Counted from the first letter of the stretch, positions 33,987-45,953 are shown. The stretch: 64,000 nt of DNA from Pontibacillus halophilus JSM 076056 = DSM 19796 (GCF_000425205.1 NZ_AULI01000008.1:1-64000); one strand, 5' to 3'. Program-made: numbers and translations. The notes: generated from the letters alone by a model not told the origin.

Positions 33987-34898
33987 GTGAGCAGCCAATG
34001 GATTTATCTCAGCGGCCAATTTGTCAAGAAAGAAGAAGCCGTCGTATCCGTTTATGACCATGGGTTCTTATATGGAGATGGGGTGTTCGAAGGCATTCGT
34101 GCCTATAGCGGTAACGTCTTTAAGCTTGATGAACACGTAAATCGTCTCTTTGAATCTGCGCAATCCATTATGCTAATGGTCCCATACACAAAGGAGGAAC
34201 TTAAACAGATTGTCGTCGACACGGTTAGAAAGAACAATTTATCTGATGCCTACATCCGTGTTGTCCTATCCCGTGGCGCTGGTAATCTTGGCCTAGACCC
34301 GGCCAGCTGCTCCGCACCGCGCTTGATTGTTATCGCGGAAGCACTCGCTTTATTCCCTAAAGAACTTTATGAACGAGGGTTAAGGCTAGGCTCAGTATCT
34401 ACAAGACGCAACCGACCAGACGTGCTTAGTCCACAAGTGAAATCATTAAACTATTTAAATAATATTCTTGTGAAGCTAGAAGCCAATCAGGCTGGGGTCG
34501 ATGAAGCCTTAATGTTAAACGACCAGGGTTACGTAACAGAAGGCTCCGCAGACAACATCTTCATCGTGAAGAATGGAGTTCTCTACACCCCTCCTGTCTA
34601 TTTAGGTGCATTAGAAGGCGTAACGAGAAACGCCATCATTGATATCGCCAAGGAACAAGGCTATGAAGTTCGTCAAGATCCGTTCACAAGACATGATGTT
34701 TATGTTGCGGATGAAGTCTTTCTAACAGGTACGGCGGCTGAAGTTATTGCTGTCGTTGAAGTAGACCAACGGAAGATTGGAGACGGAACTCCAGGTCACG
34801 TAACGAATCATATGCTTAAATTGTTCCGTCAACTCGTTACGACAGACGGTGTTCAATGTTATCCAGAATCCCCTCAACGAGATGCTGTTGTTGGTTAG
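33987..34898 (+). CDS. ilvE: Branched-chain amino acid aminotransferase
   Basis: The 303-residue fold-type IV PLP enzyme carries out the last step of Ile, Leu and Val synthesis. It has YDHGFLYGDGVFEGIRAY near the N-terminus, the PLP lysine in SPQVKSLNYLNN, and EGSADNIFIVK plus LEGVTRNAI in the C-terminal half. The start is GTG at 33987, preceded by GAAAGGAGTG; upstream in-frame ATGs lack sites. It is the first gene of the operon, 12 nt before ilvD. Confidence 0.94.
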   Translation: MSSQWIYLSGQFVKKEEAVVSVYDHGFLYGDGVFEGIRAYSGNVFKLDEHVNRLFESAQSIMLMVPYTKEELKQIVVDTVRKNNLSDAYIRVVLSRGAGNLGLDPASCSAPRLIVIAEALALFPKELYERGLRLGSVSTRRNRPDVLSPQVKSLNYLNNILVKLEANQAGVDEALMLNDQGYVTEGSADNIFIVKNGVLYTPPVYLGALEGVTRNAIIDIAKEQGYEVRQDPFTRHDVYVADEVFLTGTAAEVIAVVEVDQRKIGDGTPGHVTNHMLKLFRQLVTTDGVQCYPESPQRDAVVG

Positions 34899-34910
34899 GA
34901 GGGCCTGAAG

Positions 34911-36578
34911 GTGAGAAGTAATACGATTAAGCAAGGAATCGACCGTGCCCCTCACAGGAGCTTGCTCCATGCCGCAGGGGTTAAAACGAAAGATTTAGGA
35001 AAGCCATTTATCGGTGTATGTAACTCTTACGTAGATATTATCCCTGGCCACCGCCATTTGAACAAATTCGCAGAAGTCGTGAAAGAAGAAATTCGGAAAG
35101 CTGGCGGCATTCCATTCGAATTCAATACGATTGGAGTCGATGATGGGATTGCCATGGGGCATATCGGAATGCGCTACTCCCTCCCAAGTCGGGAGATTAT
35201 CGCAGATAGCGCTGAAACAGTCATCAATGCCCACTGGTTTGACGGTGTGTTCTACATCCCAAACTGTGACAAGATCACACCTGGCATGCTCATGGCAGCG
35301 GCACGAACGAACGTCCCTTCTGTCTTCGTCTCTGGCGGGCCAATGGAAGCAGGGAAATCCGCTTCAGGTGACAACCTTTCTCTCGTCTCTGTCTTTGAAG
35401 GCGTAGGAAAGTACAATCAAGGGTCTATGTCAGAAGACGAACTAACAGAACTGGAATCACTCGCTTGTCCAACTTGCGGGTCCTGTTCTGGAATGTTCAC
35501 AGCCAATAGCATGAACTCCTTAATGGAAATGCTCGGCGTAACCGTTCCAGGCAATGCGACCATCGTAGCAACCTCTGATGAGCGCCATCAACTCATCAAG
35601 CAAGCTGCCAAGCACTTGATGAATGAGATTGAGAATGACATTAAACCTCGCGACATCATGACACGAGATGCATTTGATGATGCCTTTGCACTTGATATGG
35701 CCATGGGCGGCTCCACAAATACCGTCCTCCACACCTTGGCGATTGCTCAAGAAGCAGGTGTTGACTACAACTTAGAGCGCGTCAACCAAATCGCAGAGAA
35801 AGTTCCTTATTTGGCGAAGATCAGTCCTGCTTCCGATTACTCCATGCAGGATGTTCACGAAGCTGGCGGAGTAAGTGCCATTATTAATGAACTCTGTAAG
35901 ATTGACGGCTTGCTCAATCGGGACCGAATCACCATTACTGGTGAATCCATCTCTCAGAATGTGAAGAACCACCACATTACCAATCACAATGTCATTCGAC
36001 CGAAAGACGATCCATACAGTCCTGTAGGTGGGCTTTCCATCTTATTTGGCAACTTAGCTCCAGAAGGCTCCGTCGTTAAGGTAGGTGCGATTGACCCTTC
36101 CATTCGTTACTTTGAAGGAAAGGCGATTACCTTCAACTCACAAGATGAAGCCCAGAAGGGAATTGACGATGGAACCGTCCAATCCGGACACGTCGTGGTT
36201 ATCCGATATGAAGGACCTAAAGGTGGTCCTGGAATGCCAGAAATGCTAGCCCCAACCTCCTCCATTGCAGGTCGAGGGCTCGACAAAGAAGTCGCCTTGA
36301 TTACTGACGGACGCTTCTCAGGAGCAACACGAGGGATTTCCATTGGCCATATTTCACCAGAAGCCGCAGAAGGTGGAACCATCGCCTACATTCAGAATGA
36401 TGACACCATCGTTATCGATCTTGAAAAGCGTAGCATTCACCTCGCGGTTGAGGAAGACGAATTGGAACGAAGACGTTCGGAGTGGACGCTAGAGCCACCG
36501 AAGATTACGACAGGCTATCTTGCTAAGTATTCGAAACTTGTGACTTCTGCCGGTACAGGTGGAATAATGAAAATTTAA
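34911..36578 (+). CDS. ilvD: Dihydroxy-acid dehydratase
   Basis: This 555-residue Fe-S enzyme converts dihydroxy-isovalerate/methylvalerate to the 2-keto acids of Val/Ile synthesis. Cluster cysteines lie in NCDKITPGM and [11 protein letters not shown]. The metal-binding region [17 protein letters not shown] and C-terminal [10 protein letters not shown] are present. Start is GTG after AGGAGGG. Length is normal. The gene is followed by the T-box attenuator. Confidence 0.96.
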   Translation: MRSNTIKQGIDRAPHRSLLHAAGVKTKDLGKPFIGVCNSYVDIIPGHRHLNKFAEVVKEEIRKAGGIPFEFNTIGVDDGIAMGHIGMRYSLPSREIIADSAETVINAHWFDGVFYIPNCDKITPGMLMAAARTNVPSVFVSGGPMEAGKSASGDNLSLVSVFEGVGKYNQGSMSEDELTELESLACPTCGSCSGMFTANSMNSLMEMLGVTVPGNATIVATSDERHQLIKQAAKHLMNEIENDIKPRDIMTRDAFDDAFALDMAMGGSTNTVLHTLAIAQEAGVDYNLERVNQIAEKVPYLAKISPASDYSMQDVHEAGGVSAIINELCKIDGLLNRDRITITGESISQNVKNHHITNHNVIRPKDDPYSPVGGLSILFGNLAPEGSVVKVGAIDPSIRYFEGKAITFNSQDEAQKGIDDGTVQSGHVVVIRYEGPKGGPGMPEMLAPTSSIAGRGLDKEVALITDGRFSGATRGISIGHISPEAAEGGTIAYIQNDDTIVIDLEKRSIHLAVEEDELERRRSEWTLEPPKITTGYLAKYSKLVTSAGTGGIMKI

Positions 36579-36584
36579 CACGTT

Positions 36585-36893
36585 ACAACGTGATGACGGG
36601 AATAAAGGAACAAATCACTGTATTCACAGAGAGCCGGGGTTGCTGGAAGCCCGGAAATACAAGTTGTTCTGACATCATCCCTGAGCGCCCAACCGAACGG
36701 AATAGCCTATTAGGTTGAGCCAGGTGCCATACCAAAGCACCTGTTATCAAAACGAAGCACTCACTGCTTCCTAAGGCAGGTTCTACAACCTGCGAACAAG
36801 GGTGGTACCGTGAAAAGAGAGACCTTTTCACCCCTTACAATCGCTACAAAACTGTGCGATCTCGTATTGGGGGGAAGGGTCTTTTTTTATAAA
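36585..36893 (+). promoter_or_regulatory. T-box leader (leucine-type) inside the operon
   Basis: The leader lies between ilvD and ilvB. Stem I has the distal AGAGAGCC bulge and a stem CCGGG/CCCGG; its lower helix AACAA/TTGTT ends beside CTG (36669-36671) followed by A, the best fit for a leucine specifier. The T-box core TGGTACCG is at 36803-36810. A terminator follows (36820-36888) with arms AGACC...GGGTCT and a T-tract TTTTTTT. Uncharged tRNA-Leu would favour antitermination and expression of ilvB onward. Confidence 0.92.
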
Positions 36894-36919
36894 AAATTTT
36901 AATCTAGGAGGGATTACAG

Positions 36920-38641
36920 GTGAAGGTAGAAGCAAAGTCGGCCACCGAAGCAGCCACGAAGCCAAAGACCGGTGCTGATCTGCTTGTGGAAGCGTTGATT
37001 AGTGAAGAAGTCCACACCATCTTTGGATATCCAGGAGGTGCTGTCCTCCCCATTTACGATTCACTTTATCGATATGAAGATGCGTTTCAGCACATTTTAA
37101 CCCGACACGAGCAAGGCGCTATCCATGCTGCCGAAGGATTTGCACGCGTATCCGGAAAGCCTGGCGTCGTGATTGGCACGTCTGGACCTGGAGCAACCAA
37201 CCTCATTACGGGTATTGCGGATGCCATGATGGACTCCCTACCTCTCGTTGTCTTTACCGGGCAAGTTGGCACAAACGTCATCGGCACGGACGCCTTTCAG
37301 GAAGCCGACGTTATGGGAATTACGACCCCAATTACGAAGCACAATTATCAAGTACGTTCTGTGAAGGACCTTCCACGAATCGTAAAGGAAGCGTTCCACA
37401 TTGCTTCTACTGGACGCCCAGGACCCGTTCTGGTTGACATCCCTAAAGACATCTCAGCTGGCCCTTGTGCAGATTCCTACGATACAACGTTTCACTTGCA
37501 AGGTTACCAACCAAATGTGAAACCAAATCCCTTGCAAATACAGAAATTAACGGAAGCATTAGCCGTTTCACAGAAGCCTGTACTTCTTGCCGGAGCAGGT
37601 GTCGTCCACGGCAAAGCATCGGCAGAGCTAAAGAAATTTGCTGAGAAACACAAGCTTCCAGTTGTCACCACACTTCAAGGATTGGGAAGCTTCCCAGGCA
37701 GTCATCCCCTTTCACTCGGGATGGGTGGCATGCACGGGACCTATGCTGCGAATATGGCGCTCCATGAGTGTGACCTACTCATTAACATTGGCTCTCGATT
37801 TGACGATCGACTAACAGGGAACTTGGCTCATTTCGCTCCACGTGCGAAAGTAGCCCATGTGGATATTGACCCTGCAGAAATCGGAAAGATCATTAAGACA
37901 CATATCCCAATCGTTGCTGATGCGAAAGCCGCCTTACAGCAATTAAACGGGGCGAGTTTCGCCTCGCCAGAACAACAGGAGTGGCTTGATTCACTTGCAA
38001 AGAACCAGGCAGATTACCCACTTTGGTACGCCAATCCAAAGGAACAACTCATCCCTCAATGGCTAACTGAGGCAGTATATAAAGTCACAGAAGGAGATGC
38101 CATTGTAACAACGGATGTAGGACAGCACCAAATGTGGGCAGCTCAATATTACTCCTTCGATGAACCGAATCGATGGGTTTCCTCTGGCGGGCTTGGAACA
38201 ATGGGCTTTGGCTTCCCAGCTGCCATTGGTGCACAACTCGCTGAGCCAGACCAACAAGTTGTGGCAATCGTTGGGGACGGAGGATTTCAAATGACATTCC
38301 AAGAACTGTCCGTCCTCCATGAACTGAAACTCCCTATCAAGATTGTCATCGTGAATAACGAAGCCCTCGGAATGGTTCGTCAATGGCAAGAGAAGTTTTA
38401 TGAACAGCGATTCTCTCAATCTTTGTTTCAATCACAGCCAGACTTTATCAAACTGGCAGAAGCATACGGCATAAAGGGAGTGAAGCTCGAGACACAAGAA
38501 GACTTGGTGAGTAAGTTGCCCACTCTCTTCGCATCTGATGAGCCCCTAGTGCTTGACTGCCGAGTCGTTCAAGCTGAGAATGTCTATCCTATGATTGCTC
38601 CAGGCAAAGGGCTTCATGAAATGATAGGAGTGAAACCATGA
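36920..38641 (+). CDS. ilvB: Acetolactate synthase large subunit
   Basis: The 573-residue ThDP enzyme condenses pyruvate into acetolactate or acetohydroxybutyrate. It shows the N-terminal [11 protein letters not shown], the catalytic Glu in [25 protein letters not shown], and the ThDP motif [12 protein letters not shown]...N-N region near residue 455. GTG start is preceded by TAGGAGGG. The stop overlaps ilvH by 4 nt (ATGA), coupling the subunits. Confidence 0.96.
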   Translation: MKVEAKSATEAATKPKTGADLLVEALISEEVHTIFGYPGGAVLPIYDSLYRYEDAFQHILTRHEQGAIHAAEGFARVSGKPGVVIGTSGPGATNLITGIADAMMDSLPLVVFTGQVGTNVIGTDAFQEADVMGITTPITKHNYQVRSVKDLPRIVKEAFHIASTGRPGPVLVDIPKDISAGPCADSYDTTFHLQGYQPNVKPNPLQIQKLTEALAVSQKPVLLAGAGVVHGKASAELKKFAEKHKLPVVTTLQGLGSFPGSHPLSLGMGGMHGTYAANMALHECDLLINIGSRFDDRLTGNLAHFAPRAKVAHVDIDPAEIGKIIKTHIPIVADAKAALQQLNGASFASPEQQEWLDSLAKNQADYPLWYANPKEQLIPQWLTEAVYKVTEGDAIVTTDVGQHQMWAAQYYSFDEPNRWVSSGGLGTMGFGFPAAIGAQLAEPDQQVVAIVGDGGFQMTFQELSVLHELKLPIKIVIVNNEALGMVRQWQEKFYEQRFSQSLFQSQPDFIKLAEAYGIKGVKLETQEDLVSKLPTLFASDEPLVLDCRVVQAENVYPMIAPGKGLHEMIGVKP

Positions 38642-39159
38642 AGCGAATCATTACAGCAACCGTACAAAACCGAAGCGGAGTCCTCAACCGAGTCACAGGT
38701 CTCCTTCAAAAACGCCAATTCAACATCGAGAGCATCTCTGTTGGACGTACAGAAACAGAAGGCATTTCAAAAATGACCTTTGTTGTAGACGTGGAGGACC
38801 ATCAGAAGTTAGAACAGCTGACGAAACAACTGCACAAACAAATTGATGTCTTGAAAGTGTCTGATATTACGGACAAAGCCATTGTCGCTCGGGAGCTTGC
38901 ATTGATTAAAGTTGTGGCAAACGCCCAACAACGGAATGAACTTCAGACAATGATTGAACCATTTCGTGCATCTATCATCGATGTGAGCCGAGACAGCTTG
39001 ACCGTCCAAGTAACAGGTAAGCCAGATAAGATCGAAGCCTTAATTGATTTACTCCGCCCATATGGGATTAAAGATTTAGCTCGCACCGGCGTGACTGCCT
39101 TCCTAAGAGGCCAACAACCCCATGTCGCCGAGCTAACGAATTATTCTCTTTTAAAATAA
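38638..39159 (+). CDS. ilvH: Acetolactate synthase small (regulatory) subunit
   Basis: The 173-residue protein has an N-terminal ACT domain (about 1-75) with [18 protein letters not shown] and FNIESISVG, followed by the C-terminal regulatory domain including [20 protein letters not shown]. It binds valine and gives feedback control to IlvB. Translation is coupled to ilvB through the ATGA overlap. Confidence 0.95.
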   Translation: MKRIITATVQNRSGVLNRVTGLLQKRQFNIESISVGRTETEGISKMTFVVDVEDHQKLEQLTKQLHKQIDVLKVSDITDKAIVARELALIKVVANAQQRNELQTMIEPFRASIIDVSRDSLTVQVTGKPDKIEALIDLLRPYGIKDLARTGVTAFLRGQQPHVAELTNYSLLK

Positions 39160-39196
39160 AAAGTCAAACTATTATGACAAAGGAAGGAAGATGAAC

Positions 39197-40228
39197 ATGA
39201 CACAAGTATGGTACCAGAATGATATTCAAGAAGAGGTATTAAAACAAAAGAAAATCGCCATCATCGGCTATGGTTCTCAAGGACACGCACACGCTCAGAA
39301 TCTTAAGGAATCAGGATTTGACGTCGTCGTTGGCTTACGAAAAGGCAAATCGTGGGACAAAGCAGTTGAAGATGGGCTAGAAGTTAAATCAGTCGCTGAT
39401 GCCACTCGTGACGCGCAGGTCGTGATGATCCTTCTTCCTGACGAACACCAACCTAGCGTCTTCGAACAAGAAGTACGTCCGAACCTTCAAAGAGGCGATG
39501 CCCTAGCCTTCGCTCATGGCTTTAACGTTCACTTCAACCAAGTCGTTCCTCCTCAAGATGTAGACGTCTTCCTCGTCGCTCCGAAAGGCCCGGGTCATCT
39601 TGTACGACGGACCTTCACAGAAGGAGCAGGTGTACCTTCTCTATTCGGGGTCGAACAAGATGTAACCGGTGAATGTACTAAGCTCGCTCTCGCCTATGCC
39701 AAAGGAATTGGTTCAGGTCGTGCCGGTGTACTTGAAACAACGTTCCAAGAAGAAACGGAAACAGATCTCTTCGGTGAACAAGCGGTCCTCTGTGGTGGGC
39801 TTTCAAGCCTTGTAAAGGCTGGATTTGAGACGTTGACAGAAGCCGGATACCAGCCTGAGGTTGCCTACTTTGAATGTATGCATGAATTAAAGCTTATTGT
39901 GGACCTCATGTATGAAGGTGGACTTGAGAACATGCGTTATTCCATTTCCGACACAGCCCAGTGGGGAGATTTCGTATCTGGGAAACGCATTGTGAACGAA
40001 GATACGAAATCTCGCATGAAAGACGTACTAACAGATATTCAGAATGGCACATTTGCGAAAGGTTGGATTCTTGAGAATCAAGTCAACCGTCCGCAGTTCA
40101 ATGCAATCAATACGAAAGAGAACAATCATCAAATCGAGCAAGTAGGACGTGAGCTTCGTGAATTGATGCCGTTCGTTAAACAACCAGCCAAGCCGAAGAA
40201 GGATGTGGTAACGCATGGCTCACGTTAA
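39197..40228 (+). CDS. ilvC: Ketol-acid reductoisomerase
   Basis: The 343-residue class I enzyme isomerises and reduces acetolactate with NADPH and Mg2+. It has [18 protein letters not shown] at the N-terminus, the metal-binding region [17 protein letters not shown] and the helical C-terminal domain with [17 protein letters not shown]. Of two nearby ATG codons the one at 39197 has better spacing to GGAAGGAAG and matches the usual family start. The last 14 nt overlap leuA. Confidence 0.95.
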   Translation: MTQVWYQNDIQEEVLKQKKIAIIGYGSQGHAHAQNLKESGFDVVVGLRKGKSWDKAVEDGLEVKSVADATRDAQVVMILLPDEHQPSVFEQEVRPNLQRGDALAFAHGFNVHFNQVVPPQDVDVFLVAPKGPGHLVRRTFTEGAGVPSLFGVEQDVTGECTKLALAYAKGIGSGRAGVLETTFQEETETDLFGEQAVLCGGLSSLVKAGFETLTEAGYQPEVAYFECMHELKLIVDLMYEGGLENMRYSISDTAQWGDFVSGKRIVNEDTKSRMKDVLTDIQNGTFAKGWILENQVNRPQFNAINTKENNHQIEQVGRELRELMPFVKQPAKPKKDVVTHGSR

Positions 40229-41759
40229 TATCTTCGACACGACGCTTCGTGATGGAGAACAATCTCCTGGGGTCAATTTGAACGGTCTTGAGAAGCTTGA
40301 AATCGCCAAACAGTTAGAACGTCTTGGAGTTGACATTATGGAAGCAGGATTCCCTGCTTCCTCCAAGAACGAATTCGACTCGGTGAAGACGATTGCCCAA
40401 ACGATACGAACGAGTTCTGTAACCGGATTGGCTCGTGCGAAGAAGTCAGATATTGATACAGCATGGGAGGCACTCAACTATGCCGCTGAACCTCGGCTGC
40501 ATATCTTCCTTGCCACTTCCCCTATCCACATGACCCATAAATTAAAAAAGACACCTGAGGAAGTAATCGAAACTGCGGTAGAGATGGTGTCGTATGCGAG
40601 GGAACGATTCCCACAAGTGGAATGGTCGGCAGAAGACGCCTGCCGCTCAGATCTCGACTTTCTAGCTACGATCATCGAACGAGTCATTGATGCAGGAGCC
40701 ACCGTCATCAACCTTCCAGATACGGTCGGGTATACAACTCCCGAAGAATACGGATTCCTCTTCCGCTACATGCGTGAGAACGTTCCAAATATTGACCGTG
40801 TTTCCCTTTCTGCCCACTGCCACGATGATCTTGGTATGGCGGTTGCCAATTCTCTCGCAGCCATCGAGAACGGCGCTACACAAGTTGAAGGAACGATCAA
40901 TGGCATTGGTGAACGCGCTGGAAATGCCTCTCTAGAAGAGATTGCTGTTGCTCTTAAAATCCGGGGAGATAAGCTCCCTTACACAACCAACCTTGTCCTT
41001 CACGAACTGAAGCGAACAAGCGATATGGTCAGCAAATTTACTGGCATGAAGGTTCCTGGTAACAAAGCCGTGGTTGGCGCTAACGCATTTGCCCATGAAT
41101 CAGGAATCCATCAGGACGGGGTGCTTAAGAATGCATCAACCTATGAAATTATTACCCCTGAACTTGTAGGAGTAAAGGCTAACAATCTAGTCCTTGGTAA
41201 ACATTCAGGTCGCCACGCTTTCAAAGATAGAACGATTGCACTTGGCTATGACCTAACAGAAGCTCAAATTTCAGAAGGGTTCAAGCAATTTAAGCTTCTG
41301 ACAGATAAGAAGAAAGAAGTAACAGACGATGACTTGTTCACGATTCTTGTCGATCTACAGACGAAGAACGAAGATATCTCTCAATATGAGCTTCAAGCCT
41401 TTCAAGTCCACTACGGTTCTGGTAATCGTCCATCAGCTACTGTTGCCCTCCGTAAACCTGATGGCAACGTCGTGGAAACAGCGGGCATTGGCCAAGGAAG
41501 TGTAGAGGCCATCTACAACACGATGGAAGCCCTCATTTCTGAGAAGATTGTCTTAACGGACTACTCTCTTCACTCTGTTGGCGAAGGACGTGACGCATTG
41601 GCTGAAGTCTACGTTCGCTTAAATGTACAAGACACGCCAGTTAGCGGTCGCGGAGCTGCGCAAGATGTATTAGAAGCTTCTGCACAAGCATTTCTCAATG
41701 CTGTCAACCGCGTCTATGTCAATCAATTTCTAGCACAGAAAGACCAAGTACAACTATAA
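40215..41759 (+). CDS. leuA: 2-isopropylmalate synthase
   Basis: The 514-residue enzyme makes the first committed step of leucine synthesis from 2-ketoisovalerate and acetyl-CoA. The N-terminal TIM barrel has [31 protein letters not shown] and [13 protein letters not shown]; the C-terminal regulatory domain (about 395-510) is present. Start overlaps ilvC by 14 nt. Confidence 0.96.
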   Translation: MAHVNIFDTTLRDGEQSPGVNLNGLEKLEIAKQLERLGVDIMEAGFPASSKNEFDSVKTIAQTIRTSSVTGLARAKKSDIDTAWEALNYAAEPRLHIFLATSPIHMTHKLKKTPEEVIETAVEMVSYARERFPQVEWSAEDACRSDLDFLATIIERVIDAGATVINLPDTVGYTTPEEYGFLFRYMRENVPNIDRVSLSAHCHDDLGMAVANSLAAIENGATQVEGTINGIGERAGNASLEEIAVALKIRGDKLPYTTNLVLHELKRTSDMVSKFTGMKVPGNKAVVGANAFAHESGIHQDGVLKNASTYEIITPELVGVKANNLVLGKHSGRHAFKDRTIALGYDLTEAQISEGFKQFKLLTDKKKEVTDDDLFTILVDLQTKNEDISQYELQAFQVHYGSGNRPSATVALRKPDGNVVETAGIGQGSVEAIYNTMEALISEKIVLTDYSLHSVGEGRDALAEVYVRLNVQDTPVSGRGAAQDVLEASAQAFLNAVNRVYVNQFLAQKDQVQL

Positions 41760-41770
41760 GGAGGATTTCT

Positions 41771-42877
41771 ATGAAGAAGATAATTGCACTCCTTCCAGGG
41801 GACGGCATTGGGGAAGAAGTCATCCAGTCCGCGAAACAAGTCTTGCAGACTGTCGCCAAACAATTTGGCCATTCATTCGTGTTTCCATCCTACGATATTG
41901 GCGGGGTAGCCATTGACAGGCACAACACTCCTCTCCCTGAAGAAACCATCGCAGAATGTAAAGGTTCGGACGCTGTCCTATTAGGAGCAGTCGGTGGACC
42001 CAAATGGGATCAAAACCCTTCCCACCTTCGCCCTGAAAAAGGACTCCTTGGCATCAGGAAGCAACTCGGTCTATTTGCAAATCTTAGACCCGTTAAAGGA
42101 TTCCCGGAATTGCTTCATGCATCTCCGTTAAAGGAGGAAGTCGTAAAAGGCAGTGACCTACTCATCGTTCGAGAATTAACCGGCGGCCTCTACTTCGGGA
42201 CACCAAGTGAACGACGGGACGGAGGAAGATCTGTCGTCGACACTTTAAGCTATGAACGGTATGAAATTGAACGGATTGTCGACAAGGCTTTCCAAAGTGC
42301 CAAGCTCAGAAGAAACCACCTTACCTCTGTAGACAAAGCAAATGTACTTGAATCCAGTAAACTATGGCGGGAAATTGTTGATAAAAAGGCTGCTGAATAT
42401 CCTGAGGTGACGGTCGAGCACCAACTCGTGGATGCTGCTGCTATGAAGCTAATTACTAATCCTACTGCTTTCGACGTCATCGTTACGGAAAATATGTTCG
42501 GCGACATTCTATCAGATGAAGCCTCTGTACTAACAGGCTCGCTTGGTATGCTTCCATCGGCAAGCCTTCGAGAAGACGGCTTAGGGTTGTATGAACCCGT
42601 TCACGGTTCTGCACCAGACATCGCTGGTAAAGGGGTAGCTAATCCACTAGCGACAATCCTCTCCTCCGCTCTAATGCTCCGTCATTCTTTCGGATTAGAA
42701 GAAGAAGCGTTGGCAGTTGAAGAAGCCGTTCGCGTTGTGATTGAACAAGGCTATCACACTGCTGACCTTTCAATTAGCAATGGATTTATTGTGAACACAA
42801 CCGAAATGACATCTCACATTATCGAACAACTTACTTCTCAAGATGCAATGACAAGTATTCAAAGTTGTTACGTGTAA
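41771..42877 (+). CDS. leuB: 3-isopropylmalate dehydrogenase
   Basis: The 368-residue NAD-dependent enzyme of leucine synthesis shows [10 protein letters not shown] at the N-terminus, [22 protein letters not shown] and the cofactor signature [17 protein letters not shown], plus [12 protein letters not shown] which holds Mg2+ ligands. It starts 11 nt after leuA with a AAGGAGGA site. Confidence 0.96.
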   Translation: MKKIIALLPGDGIGEEVIQSAKQVLQTVAKQFGHSFVFPSYDIGGVAIDRHNTPLPEETIAECKGSDAVLLGAVGGPKWDQNPSHLRPEKGLLGIRKQLGLFANLRPVKGFPELLHASPLKEEVVKGSDLLIVRELTGGLYFGTPSERRDGGRSVVDTLSYERYEIERIVDKAFQSAKLRRNHLTSVDKANVLESSKLWREIVDKKAAEYPEVTVEHQLVDAAAMKLITNPTAFDVIVTENMFGDILSDEASVLTGSLGMLPSASLREDGLGLYEPVHGSAPDIAGKGVANPLATILSSALMLRHSFGLEEEALAVEEAVRVVIEQGYHTADLSISNGFIVNTTEMTSHIIEQLTSQDAMTSIQSCYV

Positions 42878-42888
42878 GGAGGAATACG

Positions 42889-44307
42889 ATGGTACCAGAA
42901 ACAATCGTCGAGAAAATTTGGAAGAAACACGTCGTTCATGAAGAAACAGAAAAGCCAGACCTCTTATATATTGACCTCCACCTTGTTCATGAGGTCACAT
43001 CACCACAAGCCTTTGAAGGGCTTCGCTTGAAAGGGCGGACGGTACGACGCCCAGAACGAACGTACGCCACGATGGATCATAATGTGCCCACAAAAGACCG
43101 CTATAACGTACGAGACCAAGTGTCGAAGAAGCAGATGGATACACTGAAAGAAAATTGTACCGAGTTTGGAATACCGCTTGCCGATATTCACCATCCGGAT
43201 CAAGGGATTGTTCACGTCATTGGCCCAGAGCTCGGGCTGACGCAACCTGGAAAGACAATCGTGTGTGGAGACAGTCACACTTCTACTCATGGGGCGTTCG
43301 GGGCCTTAGCATTCGGAATTGGAACGAGTGAAGTTGAACATGTACTCGCCACACAGACCCTTTGGCAAGCTAAGCCAAAGACTTTAAACGTAAAGGTGAA
43401 TGGGGGACTAGGAACAGGTGTAACTGCGAAGGACTTAATTCTTGCCATCATCGGCAAATACGGCGTCCGCTTTGGAACAGGATACGTCATCGAATACACG
43501 GGAGATGCAATTCGTAATCTCTCCATGGAAGAACGCATGACGGTTTGCAACATGTCAATTGAAGCAGGAGCGCGTGCAGGGTTGATTAGTCCAGATCATA
43601 CAACAGTCGAGTACTTGAAAGGCAAACGTCACGTCCCAGAGGGTGAAGCGTTCGAACAGTTGAAAGATCAGTGGCTTAGTCTAGCCACCGATGAGGGGGC
43701 TAAGTATGATGCTACTGTTACCATTGAAGCAAACGAAGTAGAGCCGCAAGTAACATGGGGAACGAACCCCGGAATGTGCCTACCAGTAAGTGCGAATGTC
43801 CCCCACCCTGAAGACCAAGAAACAGAAGCTACTAAGAACGAAGTGCAACATGCCTTAACGTATATGGGACTGCATGGAGGTCAACCAATCTCTTCTATTT
43901 CCATTGACCATGTCTTCATCGGGTCTTGTACCAACTCAAGGTTAAGTGACTTGAGAAAAGCAGCAAGTATCGTGAAAGGCAGACATGTCCACCCGAGCGT
44001 CACTGCAATTGTCGTTCCTGGATCGATGAGCGTGAAGCTGCTCGCAGAAGCAGAAGGTCTTGACCTTGTGTTCAAGGAAGCAGGATTCCAATGGCGGGAA
44101 GCAGGCTGTAGCATGTGCTTGGCAATGAACGATGATGTCATCCCACCAGGTGAACGATGTGCTTCTACATCAAATCGAAATTTCGAAGGGCGTCAGGGAA
44201 ATGGCGCAAGAACACACCTTGTCAGTCCAGAGATGGCTGCCGCTGCTGCAATTGAAGGCCACTTTGTTGATGTCCGTCACACCGTAACCCCTACACTTCA
44301 ACCATAG
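42889..44307 (+). CDS. leuC: 3-isopropylmalate dehydratase large subunit
   Basis: The 472-residue aconitase-type subunit has 4Fe-4S ligands in FIGSCTNSR and CSMCLAMN, and the [14 protein letters not shown] signature near residue 125. AAGGAGGAATACG precedes the ATG at 42889; an upstream in-frame ATG overlapping leuB has no site. Works with LeuD. Confidence 0.96.
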   Translation: MVPETIVEKIWKKHVVHEETEKPDLLYIDLHLVHEVTSPQAFEGLRLKGRTVRRPERTYATMDHNVPTKDRYNVRDQVSKKQMDTLKENCTEFGIPLADIHHPDQGIVHVIGPELGLTQPGKTIVCGDSHTSTHGAFGALAFGIGTSEVEHVLATQTLWQAKPKTLNVKVNGGLGTGVTAKDLILAIIGKYGVRFGTGYVIEYTGDAIRNLSMEERMTVCNMSIEAGARAGLISPDHTTVEYLKGKRHVPEGEAFEQLKDQWLSLATDEGAKYDATVTIEANEVEPQVTWGTNPGMCLPVSANVPHPEDQETEATKNEVQHALTYMGLHGGQPISSISIDHVFIGSCTNSRLSDLRKAASIVKGRHVHPSVTAIVVPGSMSVKLLAEAEGLDLVFKEAGFQWREAGCSMCLAMNDDVIPPGERCASTSNRNFEGRQGNGARTHLVSPEMAAAAAIEGHFVDVRHTVTPTLQP

Positions 44308-44320
44308 GAGGAAGATTCAC

Positions 44321-44917
44321 ATGGAGGCCATTCAGACTCATACTGGGCTCGTCTACCCACTTAATCGCTCGAACGTAGACACAGACCAGATTATCCCGAA
44401 ACAATTCCTGAAACGGATTGAACGTCAAGGGTTTGGTAAATACTTGTTTTATAACTGGCGCTTTGACGAATCTGGTCGCTTGAGAGATGATTTCACATTA
44501 AATGATACAAAGTATGACGATGCTTCGATTCTCGTCGCTTGGGAGAATTTTGGGTGCGGTTCTTCAAGAGAGCACGCTCCTTGGGCATTGCTTGATTATG
44601 GGTTCAAAGTCATTATCGCCCCTAGCTTTGCCGACATTTTCTACAACAACTGTTTCAAGAACGGAATCCTTCCCATCAAGCTTAAAGAATCAGAATGTGA
44701 GCACCTATTAAAGAAAGGTGAAGAAGAAGCGTATCGCATTCATATTGATCTGCCGAACCAAGAAGTGACAGATTCAGAAGGATTTCAAGCATCCTTCCAG
44801 CTCTCTTTGTATTACAAAGAAATGCTATTAAACGGATGGGATGAAATTGCTGTTACGTTAACGCTAGCAGATGAAATTCATCACTATGAAACGAAAACAA
44901 ACAAATTAGGAGTGTGA
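44321..44917 (+). CDS. leuD: 3-isopropylmalate dehydratase small subunit
   Basis: The 198-residue protein carries the swivel domain of isopropylmalate isomerase: VDTDQIIPKQFLKRI at the N-terminus and ENFGCGSSREHAPWAL near residue 78. It starts 13 nt after leuC with a AGGAGGA site. Confidence 0.96.
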   Translation: MEAIQTHTGLVYPLNRSNVDTDQIIPKQFLKRIERQGFGKYLFYNWRFDESGRLRDDFTLNDTKYDDASILVAWENFGCGSSREHAPWALLDYGFKVIIAPSFADIFYNNCFKNGILPIKLKESECEHLLKKGEEEAYRIHIDLPNQEVTDSEGFQASFQLSLYYKEMLLNGWDEIAVTLTLADEIHHYETKTNKLGV

Positions 44918-44960
44918 ATCCATTGGGAATTGCGTAACTGGAACACAAATCACAGAAGCG

Positions 44961-45917
44961 ATGAATCATTTAAACGGGGTGGTTCATCGCACCCCTCTTA
45001 CCACATCAGAAACGATTAACAAACTAACAGGTAAAGAAGTCTATTTAAAACAAGAGAACCAGCAGAAGACAGGCGCATTTAAAGTAAGAGGTGCGACCTA
45101 CAAAATTTCGAAATTAACGAAAGATGAGGCCAGAAGAGGGGTTATTGCCGCATCAGCAGGAAATCATGCACAAGGAGTTGCCCTTGCCGCCACTAAGAGA
45201 GGAATAGATGCGAAAATCTTTATGCCAGAGCACACTCCTAGAGCCAAGGTTCAAGCAACTGAGGGCTATGGAGCAAAGGTAATCTTAACTGGGGAATCGT
45301 TTCAAGAAGCGTATCAAGCAGCATTAGAGGAACAAATTCAAGCACGGAGTCCGTTCCTCCATCCCTTTGATGATGGAGACGTTATCGCCGGTCAAGGGAC
45401 CATTGCGTTGGAGATGCTCTCTCAACAACCTAACCTTGATACGTTAATCGTTCCGATTGGCGGAGGTGGTCTAATTAGCGGGATGGCCGTAGCTGCCAAA
45501 AGCTTGAAGCCTTCCATTCGAATCATTGGAGTTCAAGCTACAGGTGCATCCGCCATGTATAACCGCTTCTATCAGAAAGGAGCTCCTTCCTTACAGCATG
45601 TTTCTACGATTGCTGACGGCATTGCTGTGAAGCAACCAGGGGAACTAACTTCCCAACATATTCGCCACTTTGTCGATGAGATTATGACGGTATCAGATGA
45701 AGAGATAGCGAGCGCCATGATTTATTTATTAGAGCGACATAAATCGCTCGTAGAGGCTTCTGGAGCGGCTGCACTGGCGCCTCTCCTCTCCCATCGCTTA
45801 TCCGGTCGCTCTAAGCGTTGCGGGATTGTCATTAGTGGAGGGAACATGGATGTTTCGAAGATTCCAATGATCCAGCAACTTGCACAGACGCCCATCCAAA
45901 AGAGAATACTAGCTTAA
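44961..45917 (+). CDS. ilvA: Threonine ammonia-lyase (threonine deaminase), short form; start uncertain
   Basis: The 318-residue (from this ATG) PLP enzyme makes 2-ketobutyrate for isoleucine. PLP lysine lies in GAFKVRGA, the glycine-rich loop is PIGGGGLISG, and SAGNHAQGVA is present. There is no C-terminal regulatory ACT domain, so it resembles the catabolic/TdcB length. No binding site precedes this ATG, and homology-like residues (GTQITEA) continue upstream in frame. A strong AGGAGTG site lies before 44922-44925, where the codon is ATT in frame or TTG one base out of frame, suggesting an unusual start or a frameshift. Confidence 0.85.
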   Translation: MNHLNGVVHRTPLTTSETINKLTGKEVYLKQENQQKTGAFKVRGATYKISKLTKDEARRGVIAASAGNHAQGVALAATKRGIDAKIFMPEHTPRAKVQATEGYGAKVILTGESFQEAYQAALEEQIQARSPFLHPFDDGDVIAGQGTIALEMLSQQPNLDTLIVPIGGGGLISGMAVAAKSLKPSIRIIGVQATGASAMYNRFYQKGAPSLQHVSTIADGIAVKQPGELTSQHIRHFVDEIMTVSDEEIASAMIYLLERHKSLVEASGAAALAPLLSHRLSGRSKRCGIVISGGNMDVSKIPMIQQLAQTPIQKRILA

Positions 45918-45923
45918 GCTATC

Positions 45924-45953
45924 CCCCCTTCAGCCTCACTAAGCTGAAGGGGG
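45924..45953 (+). terminator. Terminator of the ilv-leu operon
   Basis: An 11-bp GC-rich stem (45924-45934 with 45943-45953) is followed by ATTTTAC, starting 7 nt after ilvA. Confidence 0.85.

Noticed and set aside
36583-36831. Minus-strand ORF of 82 codons over the T-box
   Set aside because: It lies entirely within the T-box leader, has no ribosome binding site and is an accident of the structured RNA sequence.
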